A DNA stretch of 64,000 bases from Streptomyces sp. ML-6 (GCF_030116705.1 NZ_JAOTIK010000001.1:4368501-4432500), one strand, 5' to 3'. Shown: positions 47,039 to 55,892, counted from the stretch's first letter. A program made the numbers and translations. Notes: generated by a model from the sequence alone, not told the origin.

Positions 47039-48256
47039 TCACGGCTGCCGGAAGGCGACCTCCGGGTGGCCGGCCGAGGGCCCGTCCAGCAGTGGCTGCG
47101 GCGTGCCGCGCAGGTGGAGGCCGAAGAAGGCGGTCAGGTAGTCGCGCGTGAGCTGCCAGGACCGCTGCCCGGTGAGCGGCGCGGCGGGGTCGGCCAGGCC
47201 GAGCTGGTCGGCCAGTACGGGCAGGTCGGTGAAGGTGAAGTGCTCGGCCCCGGTGACCGTCAGCCAGCGCTTCCAGCCGTCCAGCCGCGCCCAGGCGGCC
47301 GACCAGTCGTTCTGCCCGCCGGGGCTGTGCGTGGTCTCGGTGCCCATCATCAGGAACGGGCGGCCGTCCAGGCCGTCCTCGGGCAGCGGCTCGAAGAAGC
47401 CGCCGTCCAGGTTCAGCCCGGCCCCCACCCGCTGGTCGCGCGCCATGAGCGCGGCGGCGCTCGCGCCCCCGATGGAGTGCCCCGCCGCACCGATCCGTCG
47501 CGGATCGACCATGCGGGCGTACGGGAGGGCCGGACGCCCCTGAACGGTCCGGGCCGTCGCCCCCGACGCGGTCGTCAGCCGGTCGATCACGAACGAGAGG
47601 TCGTGCGCCCGCCCCACGGCCACCCGCGCGTAGTCCCCGGTCGACTCGACCCGTTCGCACGCGGTGCAGGTGAGCACCCGGCCGCCGGGGAAGGAGGTGC
47701 CGATCGACTCGTACGCGTGGTCGACGGCGGCGACGACGTACCCGCGGCTCGCCAGGTCGTTCGCCAGGGACGTGAGGGTGCTGCGGGGCATCGAGAAGCC
47801 CGGCGAGAGCACCACCAGCGGGAAGCGGCCGGGGGCGGGGCGGGCGTCGACGCGTGCGTGGGTGCGGGTGGCGGCGACGGTCCCGGCGGGGACGACACCG
47901 TCGAGCCCCCTCGACTCCAGCAGGAGCCGGGCCTCCTCCGGGGTCATGTACGCCGCGGAGCCGCCCCCTCCCGGACCGGCCGGGCGGTGCGCCGGGTAGT
48001 ACACCGACACCATCAGCTCCCGGTCCGCCGAGGGCACCCACGGGTCGCGGCGCCCGGGGTCGGTCAGGTGCAGGGTCTGGGTCCCGACCGCGTGTCGGCC
48101 CCCGGGGCGCGGCAGGGCCAACTCCGTGGCCGCCGCGACCTCGGAGGCGGGGGCGGGGGTGGAAGGGGCGGCCGTGGCCGGGCCCGTACCCAGGAGGGTG
48201 AGGGCCAGGGAGAGTCCGAGGAGGGCGGAGGCGGTCGTGCCGCGGCGTCGGTTCAT
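47039..48256 (-). CDS. Secreted alpha/beta hydrolase (lipase/PAF-acetylhydrolase-like)
   Basis: This encodes 405 residues with a Sec signal (MNRRRGTTASALLGLSLALTLLGTGPATAA). The mature protein has VSVYYPAHRPAGPGG, FPLVVLSPGFSMPRSTLTSLANDLASRGYVVAAVDHAYESIGTSFPGG, nucleophile GHSIGG (about residue 259-264), and a late Asp/His pair (TGAEHFTFTD), matching secreted PAF-acetylhydrolase/dienelactone-hydrolase-like esterases. A Cys pair (CTAC) may form a disulphide. It is presumably extracellular; the natural substrate is unknown. Confidence 0.85.
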   Translation of the reverse strand: MNRRRGTTASALLGLSLALTLLGTGPATAAPSTPAPASEVAAATELALPRPGGRHAVGTQTLHLTDPGRRDPWVPSADRELMVSVYYPAHRPAGPGGGGSAAYMTPEEARLLLESRGLDGVVPAGTVAATRTHARVDARPAPGRFPLVVLSPGFSMPRSTLTSLANDLASRGYVVAAVDHAYESIGTSFPGGRVLTCTACERVESTGDYARVAVGRAHDLSFVIDRLTTASGATARTVQGRPALPYARMVDPRRIGAAGHSIGGASAAALMARDQRVGAGLNLDGGFFEPLPEDGLDGRPFLMMGTETTHSPGGQNDWSAAWARLDGWKRWLTVTGAEHFTFTDLPVLADQLGLADPAAPLTGQRSWQLTRDYLTAFFGLHLRGTPQPLLDGPSAGHPEVAFRQP

Positions 48257-48426
48257 GCCCCGAACGCTAGGTCCGGGGCACCGCCCGGCACGTCGGCCCA
48301 CGGGTGGTGAACGGAGCGGCGGAACGTACCTCCGTGGGCGGACGCCGTACAACCCTGGTCCTACTCGGATCTCCTGCGAACTCCCGTGCCCCACCCGGGA
48401 CATGACGGGGCGGTGACGCGACGACG

Positions 48427-49413
48427 CTACGAAGCGTCCCGGACCGCGAACCGGTCCAGGGCCGCCAGCACCGCCCGGCTCGTCGCCGCACCGCCCAGGT
48501 GTCCGGCGCCCTCGATCACGGTCAGCTCGGCGTCCGGCCACGCCTTCGCCAGTTCCCACGCGGTGATGAGCGGCCCGCCCAGGTCGGCCCGGCCGTGCAC
48601 CAGCACGCCCGGAATCCCCGCCAGCCGTCCCGCGTCCCGGAGCAACTGCCCCTCCTCCAGCCAGGCGCCCTGCGAGAAGTAGTGCGAGCAGATCCGCACC
48701 AGCGCCTGCCGCGCCCGGTCGGGCCGCCCGCTGTACGGGGGCGGACCGGCGTACGCCTCCTGGGAGAGCACCGCGTCCTCCCACGCGCACCAGTCGGCCG
48801 TCGCCCGCTCCCGCACGGCGGCGTCGGGGCTCTCCATCCGCCGGGCGTACGCGGCCAGTACGTCGGGCGTCGCGCTCCCCTCGACCTCCGGGACCCCGGC
48901 CCGGAACAGCTCCCACGCCTCGGGGAAGATGTGGCCCGCGCCCCGGTACAGCCAGTCGATCTCGGAGCGCCGGGTGGTGGTGACGGCCGGGATCACGATC
49001 TCCGAGACCCGCTCCGGGTGCTGTTCGGCGTACGCGAGGATCAGCGTCGAGCCCCAGGAGCCCCCGTACAGCAGCCACTTCTCGATCCCGAGCCGGACCC
49101 GCAGCCGCTCCATGTCGGCGATCAGCCGGTCGGTGGTGTTGAACCGCATGTCGGTGGCCGGGTCGCTGGCGTGCGGGGTGGAACGCCCGCAGCCCCGCTG
49201 GTCGAAGAGGACGATCCGGTACAGGTCCGGGTCGAAGTACCGCCGGGGCCGCTCGGTGCACCCCGACCCGGGGCCGCCGTGCACGACGACGGCGGGCTTG
49301 CCGTCCGGGTTGCCGCACACCTCCCAGTACACGAGGTTGCCCTCGCCCACGTCGAGCATGCCGTGCTCGTACGGTTCGATCGGCGGGTACTTCTCGTCGG
49401 GTCTGCGGTCCAC
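48427..49413 (-). CDS. pip: Prolyl aminopeptidase
   Basis: This 328-residue alpha/beta hydrolase matches proline iminopeptidase throughout: VYWEVCGNPDGKPAVVVHGGPGSGCTERPRRYFDPDLYRIVLFDQRGCGRSTPHASDPATDMRFNTTDRLIADMERLRVRLGIEKWLLYGGSWGSTLILAYAEQHPERV. The nucleophile is in GGSWGS, and a conserved HGRADLGGP and AGH complete the triad. It removes N-terminal proline from peptides. The GTG start at 49413 has AGGGAG seven bases before it. The 5' region has a CTCTTCGG-like repeat. Confidence 0.92.
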   Translation of the reverse strand: MDRRPDEKYPPIEPYEHGMLDVGEGNLVYWEVCGNPDGKPAVVVHGGPGSGCTERPRRYFDPDLYRIVLFDQRGCGRSTPHASDPATDMRFNTTDRLIADMERLRVRLGIEKWLLYGGSWGSTLILAYAEQHPERVSEIVIPAVTTTRRSEIDWLYRGAGHIFPEAWELFRAGVPEVEGSATPDVLAAYARRMESPDAAVRERATADWCAWEDAVLSQEAYAGPPPYSGRPDRARQALVRICSHYFSQGAWLEEGQLLRDAGRLAGIPGVLVHGRADLGGPLITAWELAKAWPDAELTVIEGAGHLGGAATSRAVLAALDRFAVRDAS

Positions 49414-49536
49414 GGCGAACTCCCTCGGTGCTTCGGCTCTTCGGCTCTTCGACTTGTCGGTTCTTCGTCTCTCCGGCCCGGGACGGCTCCCGCGGGCAAA
49501 GGAGCCAGCCTACGGCCGGGGCGTAACCTGAGGGGC

Positions 49537-50091
49537 GTGAATCCCGCACCGCGTGTTCTGGCCGTACTCGACGATCTGCTCCGTGCCGCGACCCACGAAG
49601 AGCGTGGCGCGTTGTGGCAACTGGCCGAGCAGGGGCGGGAGCTGGACGCCAACCTGGTGCGCCTCCCGCCGGGCGCCGAGGTGGGCGAGCACCAGGAGGA
49701 CGTCCTGGACGTCCTCCTCGTCGTCGTCGAGGGCAGCGGCCGGATCACCACGCCGGACGGCGTACTGGACCTGGCCCCGACCACGGCCGTCTGGCTGCCC
49801 CGCGGCTCCCGCCGCGCGCTCGCCGCCGGCCCGGACGGCCTCGCCCACCTGACCGTCCACCGCCGCCGCCCCGGCCTGACCATCAAGCCCCCGGCCGCTT
49901 CCCCGGCCACGTCCCGGGTCACGTCCCGGGTCGAGAGGCCCGCCGTGCCCCCGGTCGCGTCGCCGATGCCGTACGACGGGGGCGGCGGCGAGGCCCCCTG
50001 CATGCTGGACCGCGTCTGCCCCGCCTGCGGACGCCTCTCGCACGACCCGGAACCGGTGTTCTGCAGCCGGTGCGGGGAGCGGTTCGCGTAG
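49537..50091 (+). CDS. Cupin protein with C-terminal zinc ribbon
   Basis: This encodes 184 residues. After a helical start (VLAVLDDLLRAATHEERGALWQLAEQGRELDANLVRLPPGAEVGEH) there is a small cupin (EHQEDVLDVLLVVVEGSGRITTPDGVLDLAPTTAVWLPRGSRRALAAGPDGLAHLTVHRRRPGL), a Pro/Ala/Ser linker and a C-terminal zinc ribbon with CPACGRLSHDPEPVFCSRCG. The cupin has few of the usual metal ligands. The ribbon suggests nucleic-acid or protein contact. The GTG at 49537 is favoured. It is divergent from pip, and DUF5959 follows 47 bp downstream. Confidence 0.7.
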   Translation: MNPAPRVLAVLDDLLRAATHEERGALWQLAEQGRELDANLVRLPPGAEVGEHQEDVLDVLLVVVEGSGRITTPDGVLDLAPTTAVWLPRGSRRALAAGPDGLAHLTVHRRRPGLTIKPPAASPATSRVTSRVERPAVPPVASPMPYDGGGGEAPCMLDRVCPACGRLSHDPEPVFCSRCGERFA

Positions 50092-50138
50092 GTGCGGGGG
50101 CTGGGAGCCGGCAGCGGGAAACAGGGGAGGCGAGCACG

Positions 50139-50612
50139 GTGATGACGGAGCCCGCGCCGGTGGACCTGGTCCGGCTGGAGGACACCGAGGGCAACAGCTG
50201 TGTCGTACGCGTCACCGGGCGTTTCCGCCCCGGGGTGCTGACCGGGCACGACGTCCTGTGCGCCGACGTGCTCGTGTCCGCGAGCTTCCTCGACGCCCGG
50301 CTGGACATGTACCTCCTCCCGCAGGATCTCGACGCCTGGCAGGAGGGCCTGCCCGGCCTCGTCCCGGGGCGGCAGATCGGCCTCGGCGGGGACCGCGGCC
50401 TGCGGCTCGTCCTCCGCGCCCACGAGGGCGGCCTGCTGTCGGTCTCGGTCGTGGACCCGGACCGCCTCACCACGCTCCTGGGAATCCGCCCGGAAGGGAA
50501 CTGGCTCGCCCGACTCCGGGAGGGCGCGGACCGGGTGAGGCGGACCTGGCCGGTCGAAGTCGTCGAGACGGCCCCGATGACCTACGAGTGGAGCCCCGGC
50601 CGCAAGCGCTGA
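50139..50612 (+). CDS. DUF5959-like protein
   Basis: This encodes 157 residues: VMTEPAPVDLVRLEDTEGNSCVVRVTGRFRPGVLTGHDVLCADVLVSASFLDARLDMYLLPQDLDAWQEGLPGLVPGRQIGLGGDRGLRLVLRAHEGGLLSVSVVDPDRLTTLLGIRPEGNWLARLREGADRVRRTWPVEVVETAPMTYEW. It is soluble and beta-rich; it resembles the Streptomyces DUF5959 family, which often sits near secretion or toxin genes. GGGGAGG is eight bases from a GTG at 50139; an ATG at 50142 also fits. Function unknown. A 213-bp gap separates it from the kinase gene downstream. Confidence 0.65.
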   Translation: MMTEPAPVDLVRLEDTEGNSCVVRVTGRFRPGVLTGHDVLCADVLVSASFLDARLDMYLLPQDLDAWQEGLPGLVPGRQIGLGGDRGLRLVLRAHEGGLLSVSVVDPDRLTTLLGIRPEGNWLARLREGADRVRRTWPVEVVETAPMTYEWSPGRKR

Positions 50613-50825
50613 GGCACACGACGTCGTGCGACTGGTTCCCGGTCGGGACCGACGGAGGCCGTTCCCCGATCGAGAAGGGCACGGCAGCCGTTGTACCGGT
50701 CGACGGGCCGGGTGCGAGCCGATGCGGGAGGCCCCGTGACGTGACCGAATCGCAAGTCATGTTGATCGGCCCGGATATGACTGAGCGTCTAATCTGTTGC
50801 CTCCATGTAGTCCACAGGGGGTCGC

Positions 50826-53042
50826 ATGCACAGCGAGGGTACGGACGGCCGCGATTCGGGCAGTGGGCAGGGCGACGAATCCCTCCGTGGGCCCGGTGGC
50901 GGCTGGACGGACGACTGCCTCCGGAGCGACTCGACCGAGCACGCCCAGCCGTGGCCGGAGACGCAGCCGACCCCCGGGGCGTCGGGCCGTGCGACGGCGA
51001 CCCCCGCACCGCACCATGTGATCGACGGCCGTTACGAACTCCTGCACAGCCTCGGACGCGGCGGCATGGGCGAGGTCTGGGAAGCCCTGGACACCCGTCT
51101 CGACCGGCACGTCGCGGTGAAGGGCCTGCTCGGCCGGGACGCCGTGGGAGTGGCCACGCAGGAGCAGATGATGCACCGGGCGCGGCGCGAGGCCGCGGCC
51201 ATCGCCAAGATCAGGCACCAGAACGTGGTGGCCGTGCACGACAGGGTCGAGTCCGGCAACCAGGTCTGGATCGTGATGGACCTGCTCGACGCGCGTTCGC
51301 TCGCGGACCTGATGCGTGCGGAACAGCGGCTCTCGGTGCGGCGGACGGCCGCGATCGGCCTTCAGGTGCTGGGCGGGCTGCGGGCGGTCCACGAGGCGCG
51401 GGTGGTCCACCGCGACGTGAAGCCGTCCAACATCCTCTTCGCCAAGGACGACTTCGCGATCCTGGCGGACTTCGGGATCGCGACCTTCGACGGCGCCGTG
51501 CCGCTCACCAGGGCCGGGGAACTCATCGGAACGTTCAAGTACCTGGCGCCCGAACTCCTCGGCCAGACGTCGCAGCAGAGTGCCGCGACCCCGGCGTCCG
51601 ACCTGTGGTCGCTGGGCGTCACGCTGTACGAGATGGTCGAGGGCAGGCACCCGTTCGACCGGCCCAACGAGTACGAGGTCCTGGTCGCGGTCTGTCAGTC
51701 GGACCCGCTGCCGATGGAACACGGCAAGGCTCTGGCCGAGGTCGTGGGGCGGCTGATGCACAAGGACCCGCAGCAGCGGCTGAGCGCGGAGACCGCGGAG
51801 GAGATGCTGCGGAACGTTCTCCGCAGGACCGCCGTGTCCCGGGCCTCCGACCCCACTCCCACTCCTGACCCCGCTTCCGCCCCCGAGTCTGTGCCCGAGC
51901 CCGCCCCGGCGAAGGCGGCGGAGGAGCCGGCAGAAAAGGCAGGGGAAGAAGCAGCGGCAGAAGCGGCGGAGGGGAAGAAGGGGAACAAGGGGAACGCGGC
52001 GTCCGCGCCCGTGACGCCGCAGGCACCGGTGCCCGCGACGCCGCCGGTACAGGTGTCCGCGACGCCGCCCGTACCACCCGTGCGTGCCGCCCGGGAGCCG
52101 GAGGGGCGGGGCGGAGGCCGGGGACGGCGGAAGGCCGTGGTGGGTGCGGTGTGCGCGGCGCTGCTGGCCGGTCTCGTATGGGGTGGCGCGGAATGGCTGG
52201 GGAAGGACGGCGGGACGGACCCGACGGGCGGCCAAGCCGGGTCGGGGCCCGCACCGGAGCCGTACATCAAGAAGCAGCCGACCCTGACCGTGGGCGTCAA
52301 GGACGACCAGCCCGGTCTGAGCGAGAGGGTCAAGGGCGGCACGTACCGGGGGTACGAGGTCGACCTGGCCTACGCGATCGCGCACGACATGGGCTACAGC
52401 CGTGAGCGCGTCGTCTTCGTGCCCGTGAGCAGTGAGAACCGGAGCACGAAGCTGAAGATGGGCGAGGTGGACCTGGTCATCGCCACCTACAGCATCACGG
52501 AGGAGCGCAAGCACGCGAAGGCGCCGGACTACAGCGTCGCGTTCGCCGGTCCGTACTACGTGGCGAGCCGCAGCTTCATGGTGCGCAGGAAGGCGAAGGC
52601 CGTGTCGATCGACGACTCCAGGGTGCTGAAGAAGAAGGATCTGGAGGTGTGCACGGCGCGGGGGTCGACGTACGAGGGGTGGCTGCCCAAGGCCGGTTAC
52701 ACCATGACGGAGTTGCTCCCGAACGGCTACGACCGGTGCGTGCGGGACCTGCTGGACCCGGCGTCGCCGGTCTACGCGGTGAGCACGGACGACGTCATCC
52801 TCGCCGGGTTCGTCAAGGGCAACTCCGCCGAGCTGAAGCGGCTGGACAGCAGCGCGGGCGCGGAGGGCTACGGCGTCGCGATGAACCCGGACGAGAAGGG
52901 GCTGAAGAAGGAGGTGTGTTCGGCCCTGGAGAGGATCATGACCGACGGGTCCTGGGAGAAGTTGTACGCCGACCACCTCTCCCCGCTGCTGGACAGGACG
53001 AACCCGCCGAAGAAGCCGAAGATGGCGGAGTGCCGGTCCTGA
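50826..53042 (+). CDS. Receptor-like Ser/Thr kinase with extracellular amino-acid-binding domain
   Basis: This encodes 738 residues in four parts. A Hanks-type kinase (about 68-330) has the glycine loop LGRGGMGEV, VAVK (K99), HRDVKPSN (D197), DFG (215-217) and APE (241-243), so all catalytic residues are present. A Pro/Ala/Glu-rich linker (340-435) leads to one membrane helix (436-458). Outside, residues about 485-722 form a class 3 solute-binding domain: LTVGVKDDQPGL, GTYRGYEVDLAYAIAHDMG, DLVIATYSITEERKHAKAPDYSVAFAGPYYVASRSFMV, VCTARGSTYEG, closest in pattern to glutamate/aspartate-binding GluB/GlnH proteins. No ABC permease or ATPase is adjacent, which suggests sensing, not import. The start is an ATG at 50826 after GGGGGTCGC. 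Confidence 0.85.
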   Translation: MHSEGTDGRDSGSGQGDESLRGPGGGWTDDCLRSDSTEHAQPWPETQPTPGASGRATATPAPHHVIDGRYELLHSLGRGGMGEVWEALDTRLDRHVAVKGLLGRDAVGVATQEQMMHRARREAAAIAKIRHQNVVAVHDRVESGNQVWIVMDLLDARSLADLMRAEQRLSVRRTAAIGLQVLGGLRAVHEARVVHRDVKPSNILFAKDDFAILADFGIATFDGAVPLTRAGELIGTFKYLAPELLGQTSQQSAATPASDLWSLGVTLYEMVEGRHPFDRPNEYEVLVAVCQSDPLPMEHGKALAEVVGRLMHKDPQQRLSAETAEEMLRNVLRRTAVSRASDPTPTPDPASAPESVPEPAPAKAAEEPAEKAGEEAAAEAAEGKKGNKGNAASAPVTPQAPVPATPPVQVSATPPVPPVRAAREPEGRGGGRGRRKAVVGAVCAALLAGLVWGGAEWLGKDGGTDPTGGQAGSGPAPEPYIKKQPTLTVGVKDDQPGLSERVKGGTYRGYEVDLAYAIAHDMGYSRERVVFVPVSSENRSTKLKMGEVDLVIATYSITEERKHAKAPDYSVAFAGPYYVASRSFMVRRKAKAVSIDDSRVLKKKDLEVCTARGSTYEGWLPKAGYTMTELLPNGYDRCVRDLLDPASPVYAVSTDDVILAGFVKGNSAELKRLDSSAGAEGYGVAMNPDEKGLKKEVCSALERIMTDGSWEKLYADHLSPLLDRTNPPKKPKMAECRS

Positions 53043-53102
53043 TGTGACGGTGCGCCAGGTCGATGGGTCGATGGGTCGACGGGGGCGGATCGGTGGGTTC
53101 GC

Positions 53103-53474
53103 TCAGCGGTCGACGACCCACGCGGCATCGGCCGGGGGCCGGCCGGTGGCGAGGACGTGGCGGACGATCCGGAACGCCTCGCCGAGGGGCACGGTGTCGG
53201 CGTCCGGGTACTCGTCGGACTGGCCGTTCGAGAGCTCGAAACCGTCGCTCCACCCGTCGGCCCCGGGGTCCGCGGCGTGCCCGCCCGGGTCGCCGGGGTG
53301 TTCGAGGAGCATCACCATCGCCCGTTCGGTGTTGCTCACGACGGCCAGGGACCGTCCGGACGCGCTTTCCAGCCAGGCGTCGAGCTTCCCCGCGGTGATC
53401 CTGCTCCGGAGCACTTCCGTCACCGTGTCCGCGGCCACCGGGGCGGCGCCGTCCGTCAAGGTCCATGACTCCAC
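53103..53474 (-). CDS. Imm1-like immunity protein
   Basis: This encodes 123 residues from a GTG (GAGAGG nine bases upstream): VESWTLTDGAAPVAADTVTEVLRSRITAGKLDAWLESASGRSLAVVSNTERAMVMLLEHPGDPGGHAADPGADGWSDGFELSNGQSDEYPDADTVPLGEAFRIVRHVLATGRPPADAAWVVDR. The C-terminal NGQSDEYP... VPLGEAFRIVRHVLATGRPP...W pattern resembles the Imm1 family, immunity proteins of deaminase and other polymorphic toxins. No toxin is adjacent, so it may be an orphan. The assignment is tentative. Confidence 0.6.
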   Translation of the reverse strand: MESWTLTDGAAPVAADTVTEVLRSRITAGKLDAWLESASGRSLAVVSNTERAMVMLLEHPGDPGGHAADPGADGWSDGFELSNGQSDEYPDADTVPLGEAFRIVRHVLATGRPPADAAWVVDR

Positions 53475-53578
53475 GGGGGCGATCCTCTCACGGCACGGCC
53501 CTGCGGCGTCGGCGCCCACCGGCCGCCGGGCGTCCAAAATCCGTGGAGGCACCCGGCGTCGGCGGTCATGATGACGCC

Positions 53579-54175
53579 ATGAGCAATCGTGTGCCCGCAG
53601 CCCCCGTGGAAGCCCTGATCGTCGTGGACGTCCAGGCCGATGCCGTGACCGGTGACCGGGCGGTGCCCGACGCCGTACGGCTCGTGGACCGTACGGCGGA
53701 CCTGATCGCCCGGGCGCGGCGGGAGGGGGCGCTCGTCGTCCATGTGCAGAACGACGGGGAGCCCGGTGCGGGCGACGAACCGGGCACGCCCGGCTGGGAG
53801 TTGCACCACCCCGTCGAGCCGTCCCCCGTGGAGACCGTGATCCGCAAGACCTGGGACGACGGCTTCGAGGAGACGTCACTGGAGAGCCTGCTGACCGGTC
53901 ACGGGGTCCGGTCGCTCGTCGTCTGCGGCGTGATGTCGGAGATGTGCGTGCAGGCCACCGCCCGTACGGCACTGGAACTGGGGTACCGGGTCGTCATGCC
54001 GCACGACGCCCACGCGACGCACGACATACCGGCCGCGCCCGGGATCAGCGACATGGTCCCGGCCGCCGCGGTCTCACGGGTCGCCGAATGGGCCCTGGGC
54101 AGCGACCTGGAGGTCGTGGCCCGTGCCGCGGACGTCGTGTTCACCGCCCTGCCCCGCGTACCGGCCGAAGGCTGA
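53579..54175 (+). CDS. Isochorismatase-family cysteine hydrolase
   Basis: This encodes 198 residues with the catalytic triad of the family: Asp in IVVDVQADAV, Lys in VIRKTWDDGFEETSLE, and Cys in CGVMSEMCVQATARTALELGYRVVMPHDAHATHD. This family includes nicotinamidases, isochorismatases and hydantoin/carbamoyl hydrolases; the exact substrate cannot be read. It lies divergent from the Imm1-like gene, with the start at 53579. Confidence 0.85.
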   Translation: MSNRVPAAPVEALIVVDVQADAVTGDRAVPDAVRLVDRTADLIARARREGALVVHVQNDGEPGAGDEPGTPGWELHHPVEPSPVETVIRKTWDDGFEETSLESLLTGHGVRSLVVCGVMSEMCVQATARTALELGYRVVMPHDAHATHDIPAAPGISDMVPAAAVSRVAEWALGSDLEVVARAADVVFTALPRVPAEG

Positions 54176-54258
54176 AGAACGCGACGGGACGACGGGACGG
54201 GACGACAGGGTGGTGGGGCGACAGAGCAGCGGGCGGCGGGGTGGCCGGATCCGGGCGG

Positions 54259-54852
54259 TCAGTCGGGCCTGAGGGTGCGCCAGATCCGGTCGGGCAGGAT
54301 GCGCGCGGCCTGCGCGAGGTCCATGTCGTACGTATGGGCCAGCCAGCGGTGCGCTGCCTCGGCGACCGGCCCCATGACCAGGACCTCCAGGATGGGCACC
54401 GGCATGGGGGCGATCTCGCCCGCCAGGACCCGCGGCGTCATCCACTCCGAGATGACCGCCAGCTTGGCCGCCTTGGCGGTACGGATCTCGTCGGCGTGCG
54501 TTGCGAGGTAGCCGGAGTGGGCGGACGCGTGCAGGAAGAGCGCGGCGTCCGGGTGCTCCTCGGTGAAACGCAGATAGGCGACGATCAGGGCCCGGACCCC
54601 GGTACGGGCGGTGCGCGCGCGGTTCAGCGCGGCGGTCATCTCGTCGAAGAGCTGCTCCATGCAGCGGATGTACAGGGCGGCGGCGAGGCCGTCGAAGCTG
54701 CCGAAGTGGTGGTAGAGGCTGCCGAGGCTGACGCCGCTGGCCTCGGTGACCGCGGTGACGGTGAACCCCGGCCGGCCGGACGTCGCGTACACCTCCAGCG
54801 CTGCGGTCAGGAGCCGGTCGACGGTGACCTCACCGCGTTGTTGCTTAGCCAC
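54259..54852 (-). CDS. TetR family regulator
   Basis: This encodes 197 residues. The N-terminal HTH is TVDRLLTAALEVYATSGRPGFTVTAVTEASGVSLGSLYHHFGSFDGLAAALYIRCM, with the classic 'SLGSLYHHF' recognition helix; the C-terminal ligand domain is unlike those of the other TetR proteins in the window. A GTG starts at 54852 (AGGGCGG upstream). It is convergent with the isochorismatase gene. A 12-bp palindrome lies about 100 bp upstream and may be its operator. The target is unknown. Confidence 0.85.
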   Translation of the reverse strand: MAKQQRGEVTVDRLLTAALEVYATSGRPGFTVTAVTEASGVSLGSLYHHFGSFDGLAAALYIRCMEQLFDEMTAALNRARTARTGVRALIVAYLRFTEEHPDAALFLHASAHSGYLATHADEIRTAKAAKLAVISEWMTPRVLAGEIAPMPVPILEVLVMGPVAEAAHRWLAHTYDMDLAQAARILPDRIWRTLRPD

Positions 54853-54951
54853 GGTGATTCCGCCCTGTGAGGGGCGTCGTGTCCGCTGCCCGGTGGTCCG
54901 TCGCCCGGTTTTCCGCCATGACGACAGCCTATCGCACCGTGATTAGAGGAT

Positions 54952-54963
54952 TTTTCTAGAAAA
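54952..54963. promoter_or_regulatory. Palindrome TTTTCTAGAAAA upstream of the TetR gene
   Basis: A 12-bp perfect palindrome in an A/T-rich spot, 100 bp before the TetR start and 169 bp before the lipoprotein start. It may be an operator serving one or both. Confidence 0.35.
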
Positions 54964-55131
54964 GAACTCCATGAGTCCGGTTGTGCGGTTCGTGCTTGCG
55001 GAGGCCCGGCCCGGGAGACCGGACGATCGGGAACCGCCGGGCCCGCTCCCGGCGTCCTCACGCGCGCCGCCCGTGCGGGCGGCGCGCCGAAAACCGTGCG
55101 GGCACGTCCCGCACAGATCCTGAGGAGCAGC

Positions 55132-55785
55132 ATGAGCGTCAACGGCAGCACGCGATCCCGGAGCGGCAGCCGCAGCAGCACCGGTCTTCCGGCCCGGCGC
55201 GGCACCCGCAGGGCTCTCCTGGACTGTTCGAAGGCGGTGCTGGTCGTCGGGCTCCTCGTGGGTGCGGCCACCGCGTGCAGCGACTCGTCCGAGAAGGACG
55301 GGACGCACGCCGCCAAGGAGTGGAAGGTCGGCGACTGCGCCGGGCCCGACAAGGAGGTCAAGGACAGCTACCAGCCGATGGACTGCGACGAGGCCGGGGC
55401 GACGATCAAGGCCCTTGAGGTCAAGGGCGGTTCCATGTTCTCCGACGCCATTCAGTGCCCGGCCGGGACGGACCAGATCATCTCGGTGAAGGTGTCCTTC
55501 GGCTCCGGCGACGCCAAGTCCGGGCTCCCGAGCAAGACCATCTGCGGCCGCAACCTGTCCGGCGACCACCCCGGTGACGCCGGTGCGGGCGGCGGTCAGC
55601 TGGTGAAGGGCGACTGCGTCACCGACCAGGCCAAGGAGGTCGCCTGTGCCGGTGCGGGCAGCGGCGTGACCAAGGTGGTCGACCTGAAGGAGAAGGCCGA
55701 GCAGTGCCCGTCCGGCTCCGACCCGCTGGAGCTGTTCCCGAGCCCGGGCCGTCCGTACAACGCGATCTGCACGAGCAAGATCTGA
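55132..55785 (+). CDS. Lipoprotein, function unknown
   Basis: This encodes 217 residues with a Ser/Arg-rich start, a hydrophobic segment (SKAVLVVGLLVGAATAC) with a loose lipobox (Cys49), and a mature domain with eight further cysteines (DCAGPD..., MDCDEAG, IQCPAGTD, TICGRN, GDCVTD, VACAGA, QCPSGSDP, AICTSK), which could form four disulphides. GAGGAGC precedes the ATG at 55132. It resembles the LppU/SCO3897-like Cys-rich lipoproteins of Streptomyces, but the role is unknown. A 15-bp stem-loop follows the stop by about 110 bp. Confidence 0.7.
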   Translation: MSVNGSTRSRSGSRSSTGLPARRGTRRALLDCSKAVLVVGLLVGAATACSDSSEKDGTHAAKEWKVGDCAGPDKEVKDSYQPMDCDEAGATIKALEVKGGSMFSDAIQCPAGTDQIISVKVSFGSGDAKSGLPSKTICGRNLSGDHPGDAGAGGGQLVKGDCVTDQAKEVACAGAGSGVTKVVDLKEKAEQCPSGSDPLELFPSPGRPYNAICTSKI

Positions 55786-55831
55786 CCGGACGGGTCGGTT
55801 CGGTCCGGATCCGATCGGTTCGGGTTCGATC

Positions 55832-55867
55832 GGGTCCTTCAGGTCCTTCGGGTCCTTCGGGTCCTTG
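55832..55867 (+). repeat. 9-bp tandem repeat
   Basis: Four copies of (G/A)GGTCCTTC/G occur between the lipoprotein stop and its terminator. It is a short microsatellite-like element, probably transcribed in the 3' untranslated part. Confidence 0.85.
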
Positions 55868-55892
55868 TGAACGGACCACACGGATGGACACC

